Assembly (NCBI GenBank): GCA_013331535.1
Contig: DUGF01000002.1
Location: 392-5,843, forward strand
Reading direction: 5' to 3'
Length of the DNA: 5,452 bases
Origin: Microcaldota archaeon
GTDB taxonomy: Archaea; Micrarchaeota; Micrarchaeia; Anstonellales; Bilamarchaeaceae
In this document: piece after piece, positions 1 to 4,313 of the stretch
How the letters are laid out: each line of letters begins with the position of its first letter
Position numbering within the stretch: the first letter of the stretch is position 1
Notes under the pieces: model-generated
The model's input: only the letters and a program-made list of their open reading frames with translations
The model's database searches: none
What the model was told of the DNA's origin: nothing
Program-made: the position numbers and the translations under genes

Positions 1-86
1 TTCTATTGGTCGCAACGTTCATGAGCATGTACAAAATGCAATGCATTTTGTATCAGACAAGTTCGCTGATGCGAACTTGCAGATGT

Positions 87-110
87 TCAGGAACGATTCG
101 TCGTTCCTGA
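87..110. repeat. Conserved hairpin, copy 1
   Basis: A perfect 10-bp stem (arm TCAGGAACGA) closes a TTCG loop. The same sequence occurs at 4080-4103. It is the only hairpin of the two arrays whose sequence, and not just its shape, is identical in both copies, and it always precedes the 62-base inverted-repeat unit by one base. Confidence 0.9.
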
Positions 111-111
111 C

Positions 112-173
112 ATACTGAACCAACGTCTGAAAGCATTCGCCTGAAAATCGGCATTACTTAGTTGGTTCAGTAT
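112..173. repeat. 62-base inverted-repeat unit closing array copy 1
   Basis: ATACTGAACCAAC at 112-124 is the exact reverse complement of 161-173, giving 13-bp arms around a 36-base interior. The counterpart at 4105-4166 has the same length with 11-bp arms. The interior consists of a variable stretch of about 21 bases after the left arm, then a nearly conserved block (AAAATCGG, C or T, ATTACTTA). A terminator role is possible but no T-run follows on the plus strand; an end or recombination site of a mobile element is the alternative. Confidence 0.85.
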
Positions 174-178
174 ATGGT

Positions 179-452
179 TCATTTACAATCATTTGTACCA
201 CCCCGTCTAAAATACAAATGTTCAATATCAGTTGCTGGTTGCATACTTTTGTTCAATCCAATTCCCAAATAACTCATCCGATAAAAGTGATCAAGTTTGT
301 TTTGACTTTGTTTACTCCATCAATTCCCCTGATTTCTGTTTAACAATCAGCTCTCCACTGTTTGCACAGTAATCTCCGCCGATGGCACCCTCTCTTGATG
401 AAATTATACTTTCAGCATATTTAAACAAACTGCCCGCCTTCTTTCGGTCAAT
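179..452 (-). pseudogene. Possible decayed gene in the 176-532 intergenic region
   Basis: Between array copy 1 and the dehydrogenase, two consecutive minus-strand stretches are open in different frames. The first runs from 452 to 312 (46 codons) with the protein-like content REGAIGGDYCANSGELIV; it has no ATG start and follows an in-frame TAG at 455-453. The second runs from about 319 to 179 and includes an ATG at 277-275 giving a 32-residue peptide that ends FRRGGTNDCK. No Shine-Dalgarno sequence or clear TATA box precedes either. A frameshifted remnant of one small gene is possible, and chance openness is also possible. I do not recognise the family. The rest of 176-532 shows only weak inverted repeats (190-197 with 213-220; 445-450 with 457-462). 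Confidence 0.2.
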
Positions 453-532
453 CTACTGACCGACATGGTTGTGGGAGAACTTATTTTTCAAACTCAAAAT
501 GCAAAACTCGGGACTCTGGACGCAAAACAATC

Positions 533-1636
533 TTACTTCATCGCCTCTCTTACCCTTTTCTTGGCTATGCTCATGGCAGCAGACCTTGCATACCCGCCCT
601 TTGTTTTTGAGAGTACAAGCTTTGTATTTGCAACTATTCTGTTTTTTACAGTCTCAAACATTTCCTGCTCGCTCATTCCCTTCCATTCGCAATAAGATGA
701 AATCACTCCACCAGCATTTGCAAGGAAATCCGGAACCACAAGCGCGCGTTGGGAGAGTTTTTTCTCTATTGCGGGGGTCATGGGAATATTCGCTGCTTCA
801 ACAACAATCTTTGCCTTAACTTCGTTAACGTTTCCGGCATGAATGACATTCGGCCTTGCGCCAGGAACCAGCACATCTACTGGCAGTTTGAACAGCTCAG
901 CACCGTCAAGGAGCTTCGCGCTCCCGGCACCGTGCGGGCTTTGATATTTAGTAACCGTTCCCTCCTTTGTTTTGGTTTCCATTAATTTATTATAATCCAA
1001 TCCCTTTTCATCATAAATTGTTCCGCGTGAATCTGAAACCGCAACAACCTTTGCTCCTTTCTCAGTTAAAAATTTCATCGTGAACGTTCCAACATTTCCA
1101 AACCCTTCTATTGCCACAGTAGTTGAGTTCGGATCAATTCCTTTAAATGAAAGCGCTTCCATTGTTGCAAGAAATACCCCGTATCCGGTTGAGCCCAATT
1201 CATGTGGCAATCCACCCATTCCCTTTGATTTGCCGGTTGTTGCCATTGGATTTCCAATCTCATTTGCCAGAATATCCATCTCTTTTTCAGTAGTGTTCAT
1301 GTCTGGTCCGGCAATATATGCGGCTGGAATCAACTCCTTAATTTTTCTTGCAAATGCGCGTATATAAGCTTCCTTATCAACCTTTTTCGGGTCAGCACAA
1401 ATCCCGCTTTTTGCTCCTCCAAAAGGCAAATCTGCGAGAGCGTTTTTCCATGTCATTGCGCGTGCCAGTCCCATGACTTCCTTAGTAGTAACGTCCGGCA
1501 CAAATCTGCATCCACCTTTTCCAGGCCCTCTTGCAGTGTTATCTACAACTACTACACCATGCATTCCGGTTTTCTGGTCATATACTTCCAAAACGCGTTC
1601 AGGTCCAAATTCGTCTGTTTTGATTCTTGTTGCCAT
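533..1636 (-). CDS. gdhA: Glu/Leu/Phe/Val dehydrogenase family, probable glutamate dehydrogenase
   Basis: The 367-residue product has the family's full core. A substrate-binding segment GPGKGGCRF lies at 37-45. MTWKNA at 61-66 carries a substrate-binding lysine (K64), and LPFGGAKSG at 70-78 carries the catalytic lysine (K76). GPDM at 110-113 supplies the catalytic aspartate (D112). The Rossmann nucleotide loop is GFGNVG at 178-183, followed by VSDSRG at 200-205, and NAGGV at 307-311 lies near the C terminus. The family reversibly deaminates an amino acid to its 2-oxo acid with NAD or NADP; glutamate is the likeliest substrate but the sequence does not settle substrate or cofactor. The protein is about 45-50 residues shorter at the N terminus than the usual hexameric enzyme of about 415-420. 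The ATG at 1636 is supported by GGGGTGA seven bases upstream. It is the last of three minus-strand genes, 274 bases from the ATPase, with its own promoter. The symbol is family-level. Confidence 0.9.
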   Translation of the reverse strand: MATRIKTDEFGPERVLEVYDQKTGMHGVVVVDNTARGPGKGGCRFVPDVTTKEVMGLARAMTWKNALADLPFGGAKSGICADPKKVDKEAYIRAFARKIKELIPAAYIAGPDMNTTEKEMDILANEIGNPMATTGKSKGMGGLPHELGSTGYGVFLATMEALSFKGIDPNSTTVAIEGFGNVGTFTMKFLTEKGAKVVAVSDSRGTIYDEKGLDYNKLMETKTKEGTVTKYQSPHGAGSAKLLDGAELFKLPVDVLVPGARPNVIHAGNVNEVKAKIVVEAANIPMTPAIEKKLSQRALVVPDFLANAGGVISSYCEWKGMSEQEMFETVKNRIVANTKLVLSKTKGGYARSAAMSIAKKRVREAMK

Positions 1637-1643
1637 AAAAATT

Positions 1644-1676
1644 TCACCCCATATTTTTCATATCGAAATTTTTATA
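1644..1676 (-). promoter_or_regulatory. Shine-Dalgarno and proximal TATA box of the dehydrogenase gene
   Basis: On the minus strand GGGGTGA (1650-1644) lies seven bases before the ATG, matching the archaeal 16S tail. TATAAAAAT (1676-1668) lies about 36 bases before the ATG. With the usual 25-27 base TATA-to-start distance, the transcript would begin close to or inside the Shine-Dalgarno. The distal TATA box at 1782-1790 may therefore matter more for a fully translated message. Confidence 0.6.
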
Positions 1677-1781
1677 CTGTCGAAAATCTCTGATTTTCTC
1701 CATGCCATATCAATCACTTCCCTAAGCGGAAAATTTGAAATTAAAATCCGAAGTTGTATTTGCAGCAATTAGTATGCAAAA

Positions 1782-1790
1782 TTTATAAAT
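1782..1790. promoter_or_regulatory. Distal archaeal TATA box, orientation ambiguous
   Basis: TTTATAAAT is a near-perfect archaeal box A and is close to palindromic, so it could serve either strand. Read on the minus strand it would give the dehydrogenase a leader of roughly 120 bases containing a 16-codon upstream ORF (1708-1658). Read on the plus strand it has a BRE-like GCAAAA directly before it at 1776-1781, and would produce RNA running antisense into the 3' end of the ATPase gene, where no convincing gene starts. Confidence 0.45.
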
Positions 1791-1819
1791 ATATGATGCG
1801 GACTAAATGTTTGCGAGGC

Positions 1820-1864
1820 AAAAAAGCGGAGAACGTAAAGAAAAAAGATCAGAAAATTGTTTTC
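1820..1864 (-). terminator. Putative terminator of the ATPase gene
   Basis: Downstream of the ATPase stop, the minus strand carries a short hairpin (GAAAA, loop CAA, TTTTC; 1864-1852), then T6 at 1846-1841 and a second T6 at 1825-1820. Oligo-T runs are the usual archaeal termination signal. Between the stop codon and the hairpin the strand is purine-rich, with GGATGGAA repeated directly (1896-1889 and 1886-1879). Confidence 0.5.
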
Positions 1865-1910
1865 CAAAACCTCCTACCTTCCATCCCATTCCATCCAAGA
1901 GTTCTATCTC

Positions 1911-3200
1911 CTAATTTTTGAGCATCCATTTCCAAACAGGCATGATTGTTATCTTTTTGCCCTTGGTTTTTATCTCATCTTCCGAATCCATAGTTAGGAT
2001 GAGGCCATTATTTAGGTTGAAAAATTCCATGGCAGCCACAAGTCCGTTTATTTCACGGTCTCTATTTTCAGGGTTAATTACATACGCTACTTGGATTGCT
2101 TCTATAATATTTCCTTTTTTGACTACTATAAAATCGCATTCTTGGTTCTTTTCAGAAACATGGTAAAATATGCTTTTGTTCTCGGTGTCCGCGCTTCTCC
2201 TAAACAATTCTATAAACACGCTGTTTTCCAGTATTCTTCCGTAGTCATTCGGTTCTGATGAGAGGAAATGAACATACCCCATATCGAATAGATATACCTT
2301 CGCCTTTGAAATTTCGCTCTTTTTGAAGGATTTTGAATATTCCTTGACATAGCCGACCATGAAAACGTCCTGCAACGATTTAAGAATTATATACAGATCC
2401 TCCAGACTGTAAGGGATTTTGTTTGACTTAAGATATTTCTCCAATGCAGAAATTGAAAATGTCCGACCAAAAACATTAAGTGCATATTTTATTACGATAT
2501 CCACGAGCTTGATATTCTTGAGTTTTAGGCGATCCACCAAGTCCCTGTACAATATAGAATCAAAATAGCTATTTATCAGCTTGTTCTTGAGTGGCATTGA
2601 ATCAGCCAGTACCATCTCAGGAAAGCCTCCATAGTCCAAATATTCGCGGAAATATTTCTTTATTCTGAACGCCTGATTTCCGTACTCGAAGTTTTTTTCC
2701 AGTTTGATGCCATTAAAGCGAAGATACTCGGAAAAAGAAAGCGGCAGAAGCAGATATGACAGCGATTTACCTCGTAGAGATGTTGCAATCTCCCTGCTGA
2801 GCAATTTTGAATTCGAACCCGTGATATAAACTGGGTAGTGCTCATTAAGAAGCGATATCACGAATTTTTCCCACCCATCAATGACCTGAATCTCATCAAA
2901 AAAGAATGAGAGTTTTTCGGTTGAGAGTAACTCTTTTGAATAGTCCACTATTTTATTTAAGCCGTTGGCATCAAGTCCGGATAAAAGGTTGTCTTCAAAG
3001 TTTATCAGTACCCATTTGTCCGCACTTTTTTTCTTTATGAGCAAATAGAGATAAAACGTTTTGCCTGCTTTTCTTGGCCCTACTATTACGTTAGCCTTAT
3101 CAAATTTTGTTTCGTAAACCTCCAAATCTCTTTCCAAAATCTTCTCCGGTATCAGACCACGATATTTTAGTATTACTCGTTTTATGTTATTCTCATCCAT
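1911..3200 (-). CDS. AAA ATPase with C-terminal DUF4143-like nuclease-fold domain
   Basis: The 429-residue protein has a Walker A motif GPRKAGKT at 41-48, a Walker B LSFFFDEIQ at 97-105 followed by WE at 110-111, a sensor-like YITGSNSKLLS at 125-135, an arginine-containing SLRGKS at 141-146 and PLSFSEYL at 153-160. This order is typical of the archaeal and bacterial ATP-binding proteins that join an AAA domain to a DUF4143-type end. The C-terminal half shows FREYLDYGGFPEMV (184-197), LFDMGY (304-309) and a PD-(D/E)XK-like trail: E325, D356 in ECDFIVV, and E367 in EAIQVAY, where a glutamine (Q370) follows the glutamate at E-A-I-Q in place of the usual lysine. The length is normal for the family. 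The biological role of this family is largely unknown; genes of this kind are often multi-copy and patchily distributed. There is no signal peptide and the protein is probably cytoplasmic. The ATG at 3200 has no Shine-Dalgarno but lies about 25 bases from a TATA box, fitting a leaderless message. Confidence 0.9.
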   Translation of the reverse strand: MDENNIKRVILKYRGLIPEKILERDLEVYETKFDKANVIVGPRKAGKTFYLYLLIKKKSADKWVLINFEDNLLSGLDANGLNKIVDYSKELLSTEKLSFFFDEIQVIDGWEKFVISLLNEHYPVYITGSNSKLLSREIATSLRGKSLSYLLLPLSFSEYLRFNGIKLEKNFEYGNQAFRIKKYFREYLDYGGFPEMVLADSMPLKNKLINSYFDSILYRDLVDRLKLKNIKLVDIVIKYALNVFGRTFSISALEKYLKSNKIPYSLEDLYIILKSLQDVFMVGYVKEYSKSFKKSEISKAKVYLFDMGYVHFLSSEPNDYGRILENSVFIELFRRSADTENKSIFYHVSEKNQECDFIVVKKGNIIEAIQVAYVINPENRDREINGLVAAMEFFNLNNGLILTMDSEDEIKTKGKKITIMPVWKWMLKN

Positions 3201-3221
3201 GCTGGTAATCTGTAGAATAAG

Positions 3222-3229
3222 TATTTAAA
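3222..3229 (-). promoter_or_regulatory. TATA box of the ATPase gene, probably leaderless
   Basis: TTTAAATA on the minus strand (3229-3222) is centred 25 bases before the ATG at 3200, so transcription should start at or next to the start codon. The bases before the ATG (ACCAGC) contain no Shine-Dalgarno, which agrees with leaderless translation. Confidence 0.65.
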
Positions 3230-3230
3230 C

Positions 3231-3281
3231 CTTACGCTTTTCCGTAGGAAAAATGGCATTTTTCTTACCTTTTTCCGTAAG
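3231..3281 (-). promoter_or_regulatory. Paired operator-like repeats upstream of the ATPase TATA box
   Basis: Two similar sites lie in the same orientation: CTTACGCTTTTCCGTAG at 3231-3247 and CTTACCTTTTTCCGTAAG at 3264-3281. Each is itself an imperfect inverted repeat with CTTAC and GTAAG-type arms. Their centres are about 33 bases apart, close to three helical turns, so a bound dimer would sit on the same DNA face at both. The near site touches the TATA box in the BRE position. Between them lies a 7-bp hairpin (3248-3264). A repressor or activator binding region is inferred; no regulator is encoded in the window. Confidence 0.4.
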
Positions 3282-3310
3282 AATTTCGTTCACAAGAGAA
3301 ATGTCAGACT

Positions 3311-3365
3311 ACGCGTTTGGGAAATAAAAAACAGAAAAAGAAAAATAAAGAAATTTCAAACGCGT
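3311..3365 (-). terminator. Terminator of the small membrane protein gene, inverted repeat around a U-rich loop
   Basis: Eleven bases after the stop codon of the membrane protein gene, AACGCGTTTG begins a 9-bp inverted repeat (3357-3365 with 3311-3319). Its 37-base interior is almost pure pyrimidine in the transcript, with T5, T5 and T6 runs. Multiple T-runs directly after a gene are the normal archaeal terminator. Placing them inside the loop of a perfect stem is less usual. Confidence 0.6.
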
Positions 3366-3376
3366 TCGCATTCAAC

Positions 3377-3730
3377 TTACTTCTTTGAAGCAAGCGTGTA
3401 AACGGATTTTATTGCGACAACCACTGCCGCAGGCGCAACGAATGCTGTAAGTGCACCTGCAAACCCGGAAACCGCGCCCTGTACTGCTGCACCGAATAGC
3501 GTAAACGCATTGCCCAATGCTGCTGCGGATGCTATCAATACCAATGCTGCAAGCAGGAACGAGTTAATTTCTTTGTCGGTTATGTTGAGCAATCCGACAA
3601 TCAAACCAAGCAATGCAAGCAATGCCATCAGCAAGCCAAGGAATGGCTGCACGAATGTTGCGAATACCCCTACTAGTACGGCTATTACCAAGCCTGCAAG
3701 AAATGCATATTCTCCATATTCTTCTGCCAT
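3377..3730 (-). CDS. Small four-helix membrane protein of unknown function
   Basis: The 117-residue product is almost wholly hydrophobic and rich in alanine, leucine, valine and glycine. Probable membrane segments lie at about 9-27, 29-49, 57-77 and 84-107. The start is acidic (MAEEYGEY), a polar loop TDKEIN lies at 51-56, and the C terminus is basic (SKK). There is no cleavable signal sequence and there are no cysteines or catalytic motifs. Short proteins of this style recur in archaeal genomes without an assigned role, and I cannot name the family. The start at 3730 is strongly supported by AGGTGA four bases upstream. The gene stands alone, with its own TATA box and its own terminator, 176 bases upstream of the ATPase start. 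The strong Shine-Dalgarno suggests good expression. Alternative functions (small-molecule channel, scaffold, secretion accessory) cannot be separated from sequence alone. Confidence 0.85.
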   Translation of the reverse strand: MAEEYGEYAFLAGLVIAVLVGVFATFVQPFLGLLMALLALLGLIVGLLNITDKEINSFLLAALVLIASAAALGNAFTLFGAAVQGAVSGFAGALTAFVAPAAVVVAIKSVYTLASKK

Positions 3731-3734
3731 AATA

Positions 3735-3768
3735 TCACCTGCTTCCCAATCTCAGAACAAGTTTAAAA
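3735..3768 (-). promoter_or_regulatory. Shine-Dalgarno and TATA box of the membrane protein gene
   Basis: AGGTGA (3740-3735) lies four bases before the ATG. TTTTAAAC (3768-3761), within a TTTTTT-AAAC run, is centred about 35 bases before the ATG, giving a leader of about ten bases. The A-rich element GTTTAAAAAA could also act as a weak TATA box for the plus strand, toward the hairpin array. Confidence 0.55.
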
Positions 3769-3880
3769 AATTAACGGATTCGGGGACTTCAAAGTAACTC
3801 AGTTTTATCAGTGACGTGAATGCTCCCGCTATTCGCTTTAACTTTATCCTGAGACAAAAAAGTTTTTGTCTCAATCTATG

Positions 3881-3926
3881 TCATGAACGTCCGATAAAAC
3901 GGCAATCCGTTTTATGGATGTCATGA
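3881..3926. repeat. Long bulged hairpin inside array copy 2
   Basis: The 9-bp stem around loop CAAT (3894-3915) continues outward on both sides. After an unpaired G (3893), CGTCC (3888-3892) pairs with GGATG (3916-3920), with one G-T pair. After an unpaired A (3887), palindromic TCATGA (3881-3886) pairs with TCATGA (3921-3926). This gives about 20 pairs with two bulges, both on the left arm. It competes with the neighbouring hairpin at 3921-3943 for the same TCATGA. Confidence 0.6.
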
Positions 3927-4079
3927 ACCCGATCCGTTCATGAGCATGTTCAAGGTCGAAACGTCGACCTTGACACCATAGAACGGTTCTCCGTTCTATT
4001 GGTCGCAACGTTCATGAACACTTTGAGAACGTCGAAACGTTCTCAAATCCCCAAAAACGAAACGTCGTTTTTGAGGTGC

Positions 4080-4103
4080 TCAGGAACGATTCGTCGTTCC
4101 TGA
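4080..4103. repeat. Conserved hairpin, copy 2
   Basis: Same sequence as 87-110: a 10-bp stem with loop TTCG, one base before the closing inverted-repeat unit. The identity block continues through 4115. Confidence 0.9.
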
Positions 4104-4104
4104 C

Positions 4105-4166
4105 ATACTGAACCACCTGGGTAAAACCTAGATTTCAAAATCGGTATTACTTATTTGGTTCAGTAT
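4105..4166. repeat. 62-base inverted-repeat unit closing array copy 2
   Basis: ATACTGAACCA (4105-4115) is the reverse complement of 4156-4166. The unit has exactly the length of its counterpart at 112-173. The variable 21-base interior can form a small CTGGGT/ACCTAG hairpin with one G-T pair here, which is not shared with copy 1. Identity to copy 1 stops at about 4168, two bases past the right arm. Confidence 0.85.
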
Positions 4167-4199
4167 ATAGAGCAAACAAAGTCGGGTCAGAACAAGTTT

Positions 4200-4268
4200 G
4201 CGCTTCACCCTTCGGGTTCGCGCGGATCACTACGAGAAAACCCTGATTTTTTGTCGTTTTCCTTTTTT
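4200..4268 (+). terminator. Hairpin and T-runs between the array and the surface-protein promoter
   Basis: An imperfect hairpin (GCGC, then ACCC, loop TTC, GGGT, GCGC; 4200-4223) is followed on the plus strand by T6 at 4247-4252, T4 at 4257-4260 and T6 at 4263-4268. These end just before the TATA box at 4276. They would stop plus-strand transcription coming through the array, or protect the downstream promoter from read-through. The T-runs are clear; the role is inferred. Confidence 0.4.
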
Positions 4269-4275
4269 CGCAATG

Positions 4276-4283
4276 TTTATAAA
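4276..4283 (+). promoter_or_regulatory. TATA box of the cysteine-repeat surface protein gene
   Basis: TTTATAAA is a consensus archaeal box A. The expected transcript start is around 4304-4307. This rules out the upstream in-frame ATG at 4290 and favours the ATG at 4314, with a leader of about ten bases. A weak GGGAT at 4305-4309 is the only Shine-Dalgarno-like sequence. Confidence 0.7.
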
Positions 4284-4313
4284 CAATCAATGAATACGTA
4301 TAGCGGGATAACT

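Larger units (their letters stand above)
1..175. repeat. Hairpin array, copy 1 (left end cut by window edge)
   Basis: This non-coding stretch is a series of inverted repeats. A palindromic TCATGA lies at 19-24. A 10-bp stem with 3-base loop AAT lies at 30-52, a 9-bp stem with loop TGAT at 58-79, a 10-bp stem with loop TTCG at 87-110, and a 62-base unit with 13-base inverted ends at 112-173. The stretch aligns without gaps with 3994-4168. Bases 1-24 equal 3994-4017 and bases 87-122 equal 4080-4115, while 25-86 are about one third identical to their counterpart yet still form two hairpins. Identity ends at about 175. The array must continue to the left of the window. The structures are seen directly; the function is unknown. 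Confidence 0.9.
3850..4168. repeat. Hairpin array, copy 2 (long form)
   Basis: Nine inverted repeats plus a closing unit follow one another. Stem and loop sizes are: 3850-3873 (10 bp, loop AAGT), 3894-3915 (9 bp, CAAT), 3921-3943 (8 bp, 7-base loop), 3950-3973 (10 bp, AACG), 3978-3999 (9 bp, TTCT), 4010-4019 (10-base palindrome GTTCATGAAC), 4022-4047 (11 bp, CGAA), 4052-4073 (9 bp, AACG), 4080-4103 (10 bp, TTCG). The inverted-repeat unit 4105-4166 closes it. Centre-to-centre spacing is mostly 26-30 bases. All listed stems are perfect Watson-Crick. Several extend by two to four pairs past a single unpaired base. No coding potential is seen. The region 3775-3849 just before it holds nothing recognisable. 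Confidence 0.9.

Noticed and set aside
1..175. Integron attC sites
   Set aside because: Folded shape and bulges are reminiscent, but no GTTRRRY/RYYYAAC core boxes are present, no integrase is in the window, and many hairpins are packed without genes between them.
465..985. Plus-strand ORFs opposite the dehydrogenase
   Set aside because: They are shadows of the coding strand, with no initiation signals and implausible composition.
1807..1914. Plus-strand 35-codon ORF after the distal TATA box
   Set aside because: It has no Shine-Dalgarno, low-complexity basic and proline content, and lies on the ATPase terminator; the spacing from the TATA box is too short for a leaderless start.
3850..4168. 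CRISPR array
   Set aside because: The regular spacing is caused by different hairpins, not by one direct repeat separated by unique spacers, and no cas gene is present.
4200..4223. tRNA or T-loop fragment (GGGTTCGCG)
   Set aside because: No acceptor, anticodon or D-arm can be built around it; it is better explained as a short hairpin before T-runs.
4155..4313. N-terminal extension of the surface protein starting from TTG at 4155
   Set aside because: It would begin inside the array's closing unit and run through the TATA box; the signal peptide and promoter spacing place the start at 4314.
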